From Baaleninema simplex PCC 7105 (GTDB lineage: Bacteria; Cyanobacteriota; Cyanobacteriia; Cyanobacteriales; Geitlerinemataceae): a DNA stretch of 62,675 nt. The stretch spans positions 2,552,290-2,614,964 of the forward strand of contig NZ_KB235958.1 in NCBI RefSeq assembly GCF_000332355.1. The letters run 5' to 3'. The position numbers were made by a program, and so were the translations under genes. Of this stretch, positions 44,840 through 54,996 are shown piece after piece. The notes under the pieces were generated by a model. The model was not told where the DNA came from and made no database searches. It was given only the letters and a program-made list of their open reading frames with translations. Position 1 is the stretch's first letter. Every line of letters starts with the position of its first letter.

Positions 44840-46992
44840 GAAAAAGACTGCTCCTCCTCGAGATGTATTTCTTCGACGAGGACGTAACGGCTTTTTCCCT
44901 GCTTCTTCGCCTGCAACATCGCTTCGTCGGCCAGGCGAATCAGTTCGTCGATATCTTCGCTGTGGGTCGGATACAAACCGATCCCGATGCTGGCTGTAAC
45001 CGACACCGTTCCGGCTTCTAATGCGAACGGTTCTGCCAAACCGCGAATGAGCTTTTCGGCGACCCGTATCGCATCGTCGGTACTGGGAATCCCCGGTAAG
45101 ATGACCGTAAACTCGTCGCCTCCCCATCGAGCAACGGTATCGCTTCCCCGCAAACTGTCGCTGAGACGTTGTGCTACCGCTTTCAACAGGGCGTTTCCCG
45201 TCAGATGACCGAGGGTATCGTTGACTTCTTTGAAACCGTCGAGGTCGAGGAACATTACCCCCACGCATTTCTGGCGAGATTGCGCCCACTCTAACGACTG
45301 CTTGAGGCGTTCGTAAAACTGCTTGTGATTGGGCAATCCCGTGAGTTCGTCGTGAGAGGCGTCTTGTTGGAGTTCTTGGTTCGATTGAGCGAGTTCGGCC
45401 GCAATCTGTTTGAGTTGTTCCTCCATGTGTTTTCGTTCGGTAATGTCGCGAATCACGCCGACTAAAAACAAATTTCCCGCTCCGTCTCGGTGAAGCGATC
45501 GCTTTGTGGCGATAATACGAACGTTGCCTCGGGCGTCGGTAAACTGGTCTTCAGATTCGCGATCGCGCCCCGTTTTCAACACGACATCGTCTTCGTCACG
45601 AAACGTCTGGGCTTGGTCGGCGGGAAACACTTCAAACTCCGAGCGATCGATCAGATTCTCGAGGGAATAACCGACCAGTTTTCCATATGCTTCGTTCAAC
45701 ACAATCCAGCGATGGGCGGTATCTTTAACGAAAATCGGGTCGGGAATCGTATTAATGATACTCTGCAAAAATTCCTTGGACTTCCGTAATTCCTCGCCCA
45801 AATAGGCTAAATAGCCCACGATCGCCACCGTCGATCCCAACAGCGACAACATCGACGGTATGATGGGAATCCACCAACTGCCGAGATAGGCGACGTAACA
45901 CACTCCCGTCAAGGCGACGGCTGCGATCGCAACCGCGACGGTCGCCCCTTTGACCGAGTGTAACCGCCAACTCACCAAGGCTCCGAACCACGCCCAACCG
46001 ACAATCCAAGCAATTTCGAGCAGTTCGGGCCAAACGCGCAACAGCGGCCGTCCCTCCAAACTGGCATCGAGGATCTGCCCGACGAACTCGGCTTGCAGCA
46101 GCACCCCCGGCACTTCGTCTTGAGGCTTCAGAACTTGACGACTGTAGGGCGTCACGAACATATCGCGAATGCTCGAAGCCGTCGAACCGATGACGACGAT
46201 GCGATCGCGAATCATCTCCGGCGGAACGGCATCTTCGAGAACGTCCCGCAGGTGAACGGTTGGAATCTTCGTGACTGGACCGCGATAGTTGGCTAAAAAC
46301 TGATAGCCGCGATCGTCGGCTCGAGTGTATCCTCCATCGGCCTCTTGAAACTTAGGGACGATCGCCCGACCCAATTTCATGTAGCCGTGGGGGCCGGCTT
46401 CGGGACGGATATTTTCAACCTCCAAATACAACTGAACCAGTCTCAGGGCGAAACTGCGATGTAACGTTCCGGTATCGTCTTGCAAAAATAAATATCCCCG
46501 GCGAACGATCCCGTCGGAATCGACGATGGTATTGTTAAAGCCCACGGCATCTCGGAGGCTGAGAGCCGGGGGTGGGGCGACTCCCGACATCCGTTGGTCT
46601 TCGAGTTTTTCAATGCCCACGAGGTTAGACGACGTCTCGAACAACTCCACGATGCGATCGTGTCCCGGTTCGACGGGGAGGTCTCGATATAAATCCAAAC
46701 CCACCGCTCGAGGGTCGTAGCGATAGAGCGTTTCGATCGCTTCGGCCAGTACGCCGTCGGGAACTGGCCACCGTCCCAACCGCTGTAAATCTTCTTCGTC
46801 AATGCCGACCACTAACAGGCGATCGTCGTGAGGTTCGGCGGGGCGCAACCTCAAAAAGATGTCGGCCGTTGCCCATTCCGCTGTTTGCAACAGACCGATC
46901 GTTCGCAACAACAACACGCACCCAGCAGCCCCCATCGAAGCCACGGTTACGCTACGCCACTTGAGAAGCCACTGTTTGAAGTCTGACCACAC
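44797..46992 (-). CDS. CHASE2-PAS-GGDEF diguanylate cyclase
   Basis: About 731 residues. An N-terminal span and CHASE2 domain (about 15-310; VGLDLYRDLPVEPGH, VVIGSTASSIRDMFVTPYS) are followed by three spans and a PAS domain (IINTIPDPIFVKDTAHRW, then IRDITERKHME). An intact GGDEF domain comes last: HDELTGLPNHKQF, RWGGDEF, and an upstream RGSD inhibitory site, so it should make cyclic di-GMP with product control. I prefer GTG 46992, because the product then begins VWSDFKQWLLKW, matching [12 protein letters not shown] of the other CHASE2 protein, and starts 7 bases after the upstream stop; the alternative start is 47037. The last residues (VTSHQSPVTS) are encoded by GGTGACT repeats. Confidence 0.88.
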   Translation of the reverse strand: MWSDFKQWLLKWRSVTVASMGAAGCVLLLRTIGLLQTAEWATADIFLRLRPAEPHDDRLLVVGIDEEDLQRLGRWPVPDGVLAEAIETLYRYDPRAVGLDLYRDLPVEPGHDRIVELFETSSNLVGIEKLEDQRMSGVAPPPALSLRDAVGFNNTIVDSDGIVRRGYLFLQDDTGTLHRSFALRLVQLYLEVENIRPEAGPHGYMKLGRAIVPKFQEADGGYTRADDRGYQFLANYRGPVTKIPTVHLRDVLEDAVPPEMIRDRIVVIGSTASSIRDMFVTPYSRQVLKPQDEVPGVLLQAEFVGQILDASLEGRPLLRVWPELLEIAWIVGWAWFGALVSWRLHSVKGATVAVAIAAVALTGVCYVAYLGSWWIPIIPSMLSLLGSTVAIVGYLAYLGEELRKSKEFLQSIINTIPDPIFVKDTAHRWIVLNEAYGKLVGYSLENLIDRSEFEVFPADQAQTFRDEDDVVLKTGRDRESEDQFTDARGNVRIIATKRSLHRDGAGNLFLVGVIRDITERKHMEEQLKQIAAELAQSNQELQQDASHDELTGLPNHKQFYERLKQSLEWAQSRQKCVGVMFLDLDGFKEVNDTLGHLTGNALLKAVAQRLSDSLRGSDTVARWGGDEFTVILPGIPSTDDAIRVAEKLIRGLAEPFALEAGTVSVTASIGIGLYPTHSEDIDELIRLADEAMLQAKKQGKSRYVLVEEIHLEEEQSFSVTSHQSPVTSEDS

Positions 46993-46999
46993 GATTGGA

Positions 47000-48937
47000 T
47001 TAAATCTTTGAAGATTGAGAAGACGGACTCGAAACACGCTCGCCGAAAAACCTTGCTAACAATGAGCTTCCCTGGCGAGATAGAGAAATCGGACTCGCGA
47101 TCGCCACCCCTCCAACTAACGTGACCGAAGCGACGAACGAGACGATCGCACCCCAACGCTCGGCTCGAGTTCCACGATACATCACCGTTACCCGAGTCAG
47201 ACCGGGCGGAACTGAGAGTTCGAGTCTGTCGCCGGACGTTCGGCCGTCCTCAACGGTCGATCTGCGAACGAGCGGTTGCCATCGACCGGCATCGAGGCGT
47301 GCGAACCACCCTGGATAATTAAACGTTCTCAAGCGAACGATTCGCTCGACTGGCGTGGCGTTGTTCGTCACGAACTCCCTCAAACCAAAGTTCCAACGTT
47401 CGACCGTCAATCCGTCGCGCTGACCGTCCTGCCATTCTACTAAAGGGTAAACGCGATCGGGCGGCATCGGCAACGTCACGCCTTTAGCGCGATATTCGTA
47501 AACGTCTACGAACGCCAACCCGTCTGGATAAATCCAATGCCATCCGAGAAACGGCGTTCCCGGTTGTTGACGAGGTTCTTCGGGAAACTGTTTCGCCTCG
47601 GACAGACGTGCGAATTTGTCGAGGGTGGCGGGTGCGTAAATCGCTCGTTCGGCAATTAACATTCCTTGAAACCCATGCCAGGCGACAATTCCCCACAGTA
47701 GAACCGCTAAAGCACCCTTGACGATCTGCAATCTCTTGTCAGTGGGCTGGGAACACCGAGCGACGCGATACAGGCTATCTCCCAACAGCAGCGGTACGAG
47801 AACGGTCGCCACGCTCAACCAACGCCAGGAAAACTGAATTCGTTGCAAGGGGGGAACGACGAGATACAGCCAGCCTAGCAGATCGGTGGTCATCAGTAAG
47901 GCGATCGCACTGACGATCGACCAGTAGAGAACGGTTCGACGTTGGCGAGACCCCGATCCGTCGGCCGCAACCCATCGATCGACACTGTAACCGACGATCG
48001 CTCCCAACGTCACGACCCCCATCATCGCCCACGGTGCGATCAGTTTGCGGTCGAACCAGTGATTCGTCAGATCGGGATTCAGCCACCACAACCCCGACAA
48101 CAGCAACCGGTTTTGCGGTAAATAGTCGAGGGTGGCGTACAGTGCGTCTAACTGGACCGAACGACCGTCGATCGCGACGGGAAGCAGGAAAAATGCTGTG
48201 ACGCTCCAGGCGATCGCCAAGCTGCTGTAACTGCGTAAAACTGCTTGCAGACGCCGTTTTGAGGGCGCGATCGCCCAAGGTAACGGCAGCCAAAGTAAGG
48301 TAAAAATCAGTAACGTGGGTAAGTGGGACAACACCAACGCCCCATACGCGATCGCGAACTGGACGATATCCCAGTCGGGATCGAGTCCCCACCGAACTCC
48401 TCGCCGACGCGGTGGGGGATGCGAGGCGCGTTCGATAACCTGTTGCGATGCCAGTAAAATCCAAGGTAAGGTCGCGATCGCCCAGACTTCCCCAATTGCG
48501 CCCCGTTGGTAAATATCGATCGTAAAATACGGCGACATCATACCCGTCAAGGCGACCGTCAGCGACACCCATCTCGGATAAAATCGCCGAGTCAGACGGT
48601 ATAATCCGATTCCCAACAGGGCGATCGCTGCGGCCATACTGGCGATTAACGATCCCGCCAACCCCAACCCCATCATCCGAAACGGTAGCGTCGCCACCAT
48701 CGACAGGGGAGGGTAAAAGACGAAAGTGGCGTTTCCGAAGCCGAAGTTAGAAAACTCCAGCCAACGGGGGTAAAACTGTCCTGAAAAAAATTGACGTTGG
48801 TATTGAAACGCCCAAATGAGGTTGAAGTGAGTCGAATGGGTTAGCGGATAGCTTCGTTCTAACATGGGGGCGATCGCGAATCCCACCACTGCCGCTAACA
48901 ATACCCCAACTTGCCAGTGTTTCAATCGATCGCGCAT
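47000..48937 (-). CDS. PTPS-related polytopic membrane protein
   Basis: A 645-residue membrane protein with about twelve hydrophobic helices followed by a C-terminal soluble part of about 150 residues and one last span. The opening (YPLTHSTHFNLIWAFQYQRQF, FYPRWLEFSNFGFGNATFVFYPPL) is typical of the 6-pyruvoyl-tetrahydropterin-synthase-related integral membrane family, which resembles YfhO-type and GT-C glycosyltransferases. An enzymatic sugar-transfer role is likely but unproven. It precedes the GGDEF gene by a few bases and follows the PMT gene by about 55 bases, suggesting one transcription unit for glycosylation and c-di-GMP signalling. Confidence 0.8.
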   Translation of the reverse strand: MRDRLKHWQVGVLLAAVVGFAIAPMLERSYPLTHSTHFNLIWAFQYQRQFFSGQFYPRWLEFSNFGFGNATFVFYPPLSMVATLPFRMMGLGLAGSLIASMAAAIALLGIGLYRLTRRFYPRWVSLTVALTGMMSPYFTIDIYQRGAIGEVWAIATLPWILLASQQVIERASHPPPRRRGVRWGLDPDWDIVQFAIAYGALVLSHLPTLLIFTLLWLPLPWAIAPSKRRLQAVLRSYSSLAIAWSVTAFFLLPVAIDGRSVQLDALYATLDYLPQNRLLLSGLWWLNPDLTNHWFDRKLIAPWAMMGVVTLGAIVGYSVDRWVAADGSGSRQRRTVLYWSIVSAIALLMTTDLLGWLYLVVPPLQRIQFSWRWLSVATVLVPLLLGDSLYRVARCSQPTDKRLQIVKGALAVLLWGIVAWHGFQGMLIAERAIYAPATLDKFARLSEAKQFPEEPRQQPGTPFLGWHWIYPDGLAFVDVYEYRAKGVTLPMPPDRVYPLVEWQDGQRDGLTVERWNFGLREFVTNNATPVERIVRLRTFNYPGWFARLDAGRWQPLVRRSTVEDGRTSGDRLELSVPPGLTRVTVMYRGTRAERWGAIVSFVASVTLVGGVAIASPISLSRQGSSLLARFFGERVSSPSSQSSKI

Positions 48938-48992
48938 GGTCGGTTGTTGAGATTTATCGATACCTGGAGTTTTTCACAGTCGATCCTCTGAG

Positions 48993-50444
48993 TTAATACC
49001 ACGATCGAAACCACATCCGAGCGTCGAACGCTTCTCGGGTTAAGGGTAATCCTAAATAGATCGGCAGCCAATACCAAAATCCCAAGACGACGATCGCGAT
49101 CGCGACGCTTCCTAGGATACGCCACCGGCGATCGCGGCAACTCAACGCCCGATCGACCCACCACGCCAACGCCATAAACGAAAACAGCGAAGCGGCCATG
49201 TAGTGGTAAATGTAAGTACAGCGAGAGACTTTTGCCCAGGGGAGAAAGTTCGCGACGAACTGACAAACGAGAACGCTATGCAGCAGAAAGCGGGTTTGCG
49301 ACATCGGACGATTTAACACCCCATCGATCCCCTGACGGACGAACTGAAATGTCACGCCAGCGATCGCAAAAGCCGACAACCACCACAACGGGGGATTTCC
49401 AAACGCGTGAACGTCAAATACGATCGTTTGAAGTCCGCGATCGACCGCCTCGAAATAATAGCCCACCGGACGCACCATCCACGGCCAGCTATACCACGTC
49501 GAACAGTAAGGATGGGCTTCGGCAGTGTTTCCGATGCTTTCGTGATAGGTTAAAATTTGCCACTGCATCCCCGCGAACGTAAAGTCTGTATTGAGTTGTA
49601 AGTGGGGAATCCACAGCAATCGATAGACGAGAAACGGGACGAGAGCAAAATGAATGGCAAAGTCTAAGCGATCGATCTCGAGAATCGATCGAAGGGGATT
49701 TTTTAAAATCTTTCGATCGGGTGGGGTAGGGTCGTCTTGAGGGTTGGCGTCGTCGTCGCCGGAGATCGACGACTCTGTTTCTAAATCGGAGGGTTTAAAA
49801 CGGCGATCGCACGTCGATTTTAGGGATTGTAACGCCCAGGCTCCCCCGTAGAGTAAATAAATCCCTAACAAAAATCCCAAGCCGTTCCATTTTACTGAAG
49901 CGCACCCTCCCAAACACGCGCCAGATGCCATCATCCAAAGGGTTTGACGTGCGGAGGTTAGGGATTTCAAAAATGCCAGTACGCCTAACAATCCGAAGGC
50001 GAGTAGATAAACGTTAATCAGTCCATAGCGAGATTCGACTAACACCAAGCCGTCTAAAGCAACAAACACGCTAGCTAAAATTGCGTAGCGTTTTTGTCGT
50101 GTAATTTGATAGGCGATCGCGCCGACTAATATCGGAATCGTCGTCCCCACGACTCCGTTTGCCCAACGATATGCAAAGGCGTCAATTTCTTCGACAGTCG
50201 CGGCATTTTGAAACGCTTCTAACCCTCCCATAAAGTGAGCGTGAAGCCAAATTCCCAATGCAATAAAGTATTTTCCAAATGGTGGATGTACGTCAAAAAA
50301 AGGAATTTGTTTTAGATAACTAAAACCGTACTTTGCAAAATAAACTTCGTCGAAGACTAACGTATTAAATCGATTTAAACCCCAAAATCTAATCGCTAAA
50401 GATCCGGCAAAAATACTTAAAAATGCCATCCAGAGCTTTTTCAT
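48993..50444 (-). CDS. PMT-family (GT39) mannosyltransferase-like protein
   Basis: About 483 residues, with eleven or so membrane helices. The first external loop carries the acidic catalytic pair in LVFDEVYFAKYG and then FDVHPPFGK, both hallmarks of protein O-mannosyltransferases. Family enzymes use a polyprenyl-phosphate sugar to glycosylate exported proteins. An Asp/Glu-rich cytoplasmic loop near residue 230 (SSISGDDDANPQDD) is unusual. I use ATG 50444; the frame is open to 50492 but the extension is polar and unlike the family. The target might be surface proteins such as the adhesins in this window (inference). Confidence 0.85.
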   Translation of the reverse strand: MKKLWMAFLSIFAGSLAIRFWGLNRFNTLVFDEVYFAKYGFSYLKQIPFFDVHPPFGKYFIALGIWLHAHFMGGLEAFQNAATVEEIDAFAYRWANGVVGTTIPILVGAIAYQITRQKRYAILASVFVALDGLVLVESRYGLINVYLLAFGLLGVLAFLKSLTSARQTLWMMASGACLGGCASVKWNGLGFLLGIYLLYGGAWALQSLKSTCDRRFKPSDLETESSISGDDDANPQDDPTPPDRKILKNPLRSILEIDRLDFAIHFALVPFLVYRLLWIPHLQLNTDFTFAGMQWQILTYHESIGNTAEAHPYCSTWYSWPWMVRPVGYYFEAVDRGLQTIVFDVHAFGNPPLWWLSAFAIAGVTFQFVRQGIDGVLNRPMSQTRFLLHSVLVCQFVANFLPWAKVSRCTYIYHYMAASLFSFMALAWWVDRALSCRDRRWRILGSVAIAIVVLGFWYWLPIYLGLPLTREAFDARMWFRSWY

Positions 50445-50627
50445 TTTAAAATTTAGTTGTTTTTTACGATCGCTTATATAATATAGCAGCATAACTTTGT
50501 TTGCGACTCGCGATCGAAAAAAGCTTCTGGCAGAATAAGAAGTTCGATCGCTCTGTTGCTACCCAGGATCTAATATTGCTGTATTTCGAGCGTTTGAACA
50601 AATAATTTTGTGAGTTTGAAAGCAGTT

Positions 50628-51140
50628 TTATCGATTTAAATTATCGATATGTTGTAGATTCTTATAAATATTATAATCTTCGCGATCGTAACAGCAAAAA
50701 ATAACATTTAGAGAGCGATCGCGATCGCAAAAATAATTATTGTACGAGGCGATCGCGACTTCGGCTGCTAATAGTTTTGGATATCCGTAAACCCCCGTAC
50801 TGATACAGGGAAACGCGATCGATTTAAACTCGCGTTCTATCGCCAGATCGAAACAACTGCGGTAACACCGACTTAAAATGTCCGGTTCTCCTTTACAACC
50901 CCCCTGCCATACCGGACCGACCGTGTGAATAACATACCGAGCGAACAAGCGATATCCTCGCGTTAGTTTTGCCTCTCCAGGTTGACATCCAGCCAGTAGA
51001 CGACACTCGTTAACCAGTTCCGGGCCGGCCGCTCTATGGATCGCACCGTCTACACCACCGCCCCCTAACAAGCTAGTATTGGCCGCATTCACGATCGCAT
51101 CGACCTTTAATTTAGTAATATCGTCTAAAACAACTTCCAT
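50628..51140 (-). CDS. Macro domain protein (ADP-ribose hydrolase type)
   Basis: A 170-residue macro domain. [26 protein letters not shown] is split by the two conserved Asn of the ADP-ribose site and the Gly-rich loop; the second loop is [12 protein letters not shown]. These match MacroD-type enzymes that remove ADP-ribose or hydrolyse O-acetyl-ADP-ribose. It is complete in length. It lies alone between the PMT gene and the helicase gene, with about 140-base gaps on each side, so no operon link is evident. Confidence 0.92.
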   Translation of the reverse strand: MEVVLDDITKLKVDAIVNAANTSLLGGGGVDGAIHRAAGPELVNECRLLAGCQPGEAKLTRGYRLFARYVIHTVGPVWQGGCKGEPDILSRCYRSCFDLAIEREFKSIAFPCISTGVYGYPKLLAAEVAIASYNNYFCDRDRSLNVIFCCYDREDYNIYKNLQHIDNLNR

Positions 51141-51283
51141 CGCTCGATTTCTGCTTCTAAACTTCTTTTTCTAGGCCTTGTAGTTCGATACTATCTTACG
51201 GATCTCAACGATATTTGATGGGAACGACTCGAATCCTCACTGAATCGAGAAAACAACCGCACCCAAACGATTTTGAGATCGAC

Positions 51284-52843
51284 TCACGATCGCGTCGTCC
51301 TTTCCCGATCGCGCTTCCGGTGAAACTGCTTCGCCCAATCGTTAGCCCAGTCTTCATCCATCCCTAAGAGTAAAGCACACTCGCGCAGCTCGGAAACCTC
51401 GATGTCGGGACATTTCGTCACCATCTGATTCGTCAGCCATCGCAGCGTGATATTGCGTCGGACTCGCCGTTGAAACCCGACCAATCGATAGAGTTCGGCT
51501 AACACTTCGATGCGACAGTCGAGGGGAATTTCCCAAATTTCGGCAGTTGCATCCTTTTCGAGAGTACGTGGCGGCCGAGTTTCGCCGCTATGCGTCACTT
51601 CTAACTCGATGGCTTCGCCGCAGTGAGGACAGGTGTAGCGACAGATTAAAACGTACTCCCCCAGTTGGGGATGCCATTGATAGCGGTGAGGTTGGCGATC
51701 GCCGGGACGAGGTTTGAAGACGTGGCGACAGTGAGAACATAACACGTTAGCACGGCCGGGCGATAAGCTAATGGCATCGAGACTCCAGTTGTGGATGCGA
51801 TCGGGAGTGCCGTGAACGATCCAGTTTTCGGTATGGTCGAGGAGGATGGCGTGGTCTTTACCAGGATGGGGACGCAAGCCTCGACCGATAATTTGTAGCC
51901 ACAGAGTCAGAGAACTCGTCGGACGCACGCATTGAACGGCTTCGATGCTGGGGAGGTCGAACCCTTCGGCGAACAAGCCGCAATTACTGAGAACGAGGGT
52001 TTCTCCCCGTGCAAACCGTTCTAAAACCGCTTTGCGATCGCCGTCTTTAGTGTTTCCGTCTAAGTGTTCGGCGGGAATTCCGGCCTGGCGGTAGGCGTCG
52101 GCGATGGCTTGGCTGTGTTCGACGTTAACGGCGAAGACGACGGTTTTTTTGCGATCGGCAAATTCTTGCCAAGCGGCGATTAAATCCCCCATCACCAGAG
52201 AATTAGTGACGGCTTTCGCCAGTTGTTTGGTGTTGTAATCCCCGGCGGTTTTTTGAATTCCAGTGGTATCGACAGTTTTGGGGGCTGCAAACAGCTTGAA
52301 CGAACAGAGGTAGCCGCGATCGATCAGTTCGCGCACCGACGGACCTAAAATTAAGCTGTCGTAGAGGTCTTTGAAGCCCCGGCCGTCAATGCGGGCGGGC
52401 GTGGCCGTGACACCTAAAATGTAAGCGTTGGGAAACTGTTCGAGGAGTTCGGAATAGGTGGCAGCGGTGGAATGGTGAGCTTCGTCAACGACGACGAGGG
52501 CAGCAGGGGGCAGTTTGCGGTTAATCAGAGACGCGATGCTGGCGACTTGAACCCGGTGCGATCGCTGTTCGGGATATCCGGCTTTGATGAGTCCGACGGG
52601 TTCGTCTGTGACCCGTTCGAGCTTGTCTTTGGCTTGGAGGAGGAGTTCTTCACGGTGGGCTAAAACGAGAACGGGCTGTTTGCGATCGGTGAATTGCTGG
52701 GCAATACTGGAAAAGACCACGGTTTTTCCGGCTCCCGTGGGAAGTTGTAGTAAGACACGGCGCGATCGCCCGGTCGTCCATTCTTTGAAAACCTGTTGAA
52801 CGAGAATTGATTGGTAGTCTCGCAGGGAATATCGCAAAGACAT
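51284..52843 (-). CDS. SF2 DEAH-box helicase
   Basis: A 519-residue helicase. Motif I is PTGAGKTVVF, motif II DEAHH, motif III VTATPAR, and the second RecA domain has GRGLRPHPGK (motif VI). A Cys cluster (LCSHC, ICRYTCPHC) between about residues 360 and 410 looks like a zinc-binding insert. The C-terminal 100 residues are helical. It resembles the helicase part of type III restriction and SSL2/UvrB-like proteins, but no methylase or nuclease is nearby. Role in DNA repair or nucleic-acid remodelling; the substrate is unclear. Confidence 0.88.
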   Translation of the reverse strand: MSLRYSLRDYQSILVQQVFKEWTTGRSRRVLLQLPTGAGKTVVFSSIAQQFTDRKQPVLVLAHREELLLQAKDKLERVTDEPVGLIKAGYPEQRSHRVQVASIASLINRKLPPAALVVVDEAHHSTAATYSELLEQFPNAYILGVTATPARIDGRGFKDLYDSLILGPSVRELIDRGYLCSFKLFAAPKTVDTTGIQKTAGDYNTKQLAKAVTNSLVMGDLIAAWQEFADRKKTVVFAVNVEHSQAIADAYRQAGIPAEHLDGNTKDGDRKAVLERFARGETLVLSNCGLFAEGFDLPSIEAVQCVRPTSSLTLWLQIIGRGLRPHPGKDHAILLDHTENWIVHGTPDRIHNWSLDAISLSPGRANVLCSHCRHVFKPRPGDRQPHRYQWHPQLGEYVLICRYTCPHCGEAIELEVTHSGETRPPRTLEKDATAEIWEIPLDCRIEVLAELYRLVGFQRRVRRNITLRWLTNQMVTKCPDIEVSELRECALLLGMDEDWANDWAKQFHRKRDRERTTRS

Positions 52844-53770
52844 CTCGCGTTAATATCGTGAAGGTGAGAGTTGGAATTGAGGTTCGAGGTGAACCTTAGA
52901 TCGATCGTATTATAAACTATTTAAAATAATACAAAACGATAGTATTTAAATTTTATCTATCTTATTTTTTAATTTTAAATACACCAATGCAGTGTTTCGT
53001 TTTAAATTTAAAATATAATTTGTTTGAATTTTTTGATATAATTTTATGATATTAAATTGCAAAAAATCACGATCGCTTAACGTTTCATCATAAATCAAAA
53101 AACATAAATTTGATGTTATTTTATGTTTGCTGTATTTTATTTTATTTCGATTGTGAATAAAAGATCGCGATCGAATCATCATGTTTTTATGTTTTTTTAT
53201 TTTGAAACTCACTTTTATTTTTAGTATTTCTCGATCTTATTCGAGCAATTTAGCAGAATCGTTTGAGTTGTGAACACCCTCTGTAGTTGGGATCGCCGTG
53301 CTACAGCACTTTCAGATTACAGGATTTCACCAATCGGCTGAGTTGGCTATTCATTATTTAATATCTAATTATTTTGTTGCTAATTATACTGAAAAAATAT
53401 ATAACAGTCCCCAATGGTTTGTCAAAAATTAAAATGCCAGAAAAAATTCGATTCCCCATTCCCCGTTCCCCATTCCCCATTCCCCGTTCCCCATTCCCGA
53501 CTTTGCTACACAACTGATTTAGGGTTGCTATAGTAAATTTTCGAGAAAGAAAGAGGAATGGGTATCGTGAATTCATCAAAACCAAACAAGCTGCTTTTAC
53601 GATTGCCAAACCCCGAGCGAAAATGCCACAATGAAATCGACCTGTCATTTCGTCCGCCGAGCGCACTTCGGGCGTCAAGCATTGAGGTACGCAGTTCGAT
53701 CGCGTCGATCTCGATTATCGTCGGTTTGTATCGGACGACTGGCTTGGAGTCCTTTTCAATTTAACTCGTT
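52844..53770. other. A/T-rich gene-free region
   Basis: About 920 bases. 52900-53250 is exceptionally A/T-rich for this window; the frame at 52946-53212 reads Lys/Ile/Asn-rich sequence and is probably chance. 53451-53497 has CCCCATT/CCCCGTT heptamers and 53509-53532 a 24-bp dispersed repeat. The HtrA promoter should lie near 53540-53770. Confidence 0.5.
53451..53532. repeat. Heptamer tract and dispersed 24-bp repeat, copy 1
   Basis: Six or so CCCCGTT/CCCCATT heptamers (53451-53497) are followed by CACAACTGATTTAGGGTTG... (53509-53532). The 24-bp segment is exactly repeated in inverse orientation at 56287-56310. Confidence 0.75.
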
Positions 53771-54994
53771 ATGAGCGTCTCTTGGAAACAACTGACGGTA
53801 TACGCCGCCCTTCTGGCCGTGGGAGGAGCAGCAGGTGGAGCAGTCAGCCGCTATCTCGACGCGCGATCGCCCGATCGGAGCGAAACGACAGCCACACCAG
53901 TTATGCTCAGTCCCCCCATTATCGAACGTGGAAGCCTCGAGACCGAGTCCGCCGACGGCGAAACGAGTCCCAACTTCATCGCTCGAGCTGTCGAACGGGT
54001 GGGATCGGCAGTGGTTCGGATCGATGCAGCTCGAACGGTATCCCCCGACACCTCCGATCCGCTCGATCCCTTCTTTCGCCGCTTTTTCGGCCAGGATTTC
54101 CCCGAACCCTCCGAACGCGTCGAACGAGGAACGGGATCGGGATTTATCCTCTCGAGCAACGGACGTATCGTCACCAACGCTCACGTAGTCGAAGGGGCGA
54201 ACGTGGTGGACGTGACGCTGCGGGACGGTCGCACGTTTGAAGGAAAAGTGTTAGGAACGGACGCGCTGACCGACATCGCCGCGATTCAAATCGAAGCGCA
54301 AAACTTACCCACGGCACCGCTGGGATCGTCGGCGAACCTCGTGCCAGGTCAGTGGGCGATCGCCATCGGAAACCCCCTCGGCTTAGATAATACGGTAACG
54401 GTGGGCATTATCAGCGCGACGGGGCGATCGAGCGCTCAAGTGGGAATTAGCGACAAACGGGTGCGCTTCATTCAAACCGACGCCGCGATCAACCCCGGAA
54501 ATTCTGGCGGTCCGCTCCTCAACGATCGCGGCGATGTTATTGGAATTAACACGGCGATTCGTGCTAACGCCCAAGGGTTGGGGTTTGCCATTCCCATCGA
54601 AACCGCCCAACGGGTAGCCGCCCAACTGTTCGACCTCGGCCGAGCCGAACACCCGTTTTTAGGCATTCAAATGGTCGATCTCAATCCCGATCTCAAACGC
54701 GAACTCGAACGCACTCGCGATCTCGACTTTTCCATCGATCGCCTCGATCTCGATCGCGGCGTCCTGATTATGCGCGTGTTGAACGGCTCTCCCGCCTCGG
54801 CGGGAGGCTTGCAAGCTGGAGACACGATCGTTCGCATCAACGGCTTTGAAATCGACTCGGCGGCCGAGGTGCAAGAGCGCGTCGAAGCGAGTCAGGTGGG
54901 GGAAGCTCTCGAAGTGGAAGTATTGCGGGACGGCGAACTCGAACTCGTCCGCGTTCGTCCCGAACCCTATCCGTCTGACGCTTTCACGCCTTAA
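53771..54994 (+). CDS. HtrA/Deg-family periplasmic serine protease
   Basis: A 407-residue protease. The N-terminal hydrophobic segment (TVYAALLAVGGAAGGAVS) should be a signal anchor. The trypsin-like domain has the complete triad His138 (TNAHVV), Asp168 (TDIAAI) and Ser245 (NPGNSGGPLL). A single PDZ domain (about residues 300-395; GSPASAGGLQAGDTIVRING) follows. It resembles cyanobacterial HhoA/HhoB/HtrA, which degrade or refold damaged exported proteins. Which paralogue it is cannot be told. A convergent hairpin separates it from the DUF760 gene. Confidence 0.92.
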   Translation: MSVSWKQLTVYAALLAVGGAAGGAVSRYLDARSPDRSETTATPVMLSPPIIERGSLETESADGETSPNFIARAVERVGSAVVRIDAARTVSPDTSDPLDPFFRRFFGQDFPEPSERVERGTGSGFILSSNGRIVTNAHVVEGANVVDVTLRDGRTFEGKVLGTDALTDIAAIQIEAQNLPTAPLGSSANLVPGQWAIAIGNPLGLDNTVTVGIISATGRSSAQVGISDKRVRFIQTDAAINPGNSGGPLLNDRGDVIGINTAIRANAQGLGFAIPIETAQRVAAQLFDLGRAEHPFLGIQMVDLNPDLKRELERTRDLDFSIDRLDLDRGVLIMRVLNGSPASAGGLQAGDTIVRINGFEIDSAAEVQERVEASQVGEALEVEVLRDGELELVRVRPEPYPSDAFTP

Positions 54995-54996
54995 AA

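Noticed and set aside
52946-53212. 88-codon minus-strand frame in the A/T-rich island
   Set aside because: Lys/Ile/Asn-rich composition typical of random A/T-rich DNA, no ribosome site and no recognisable family.
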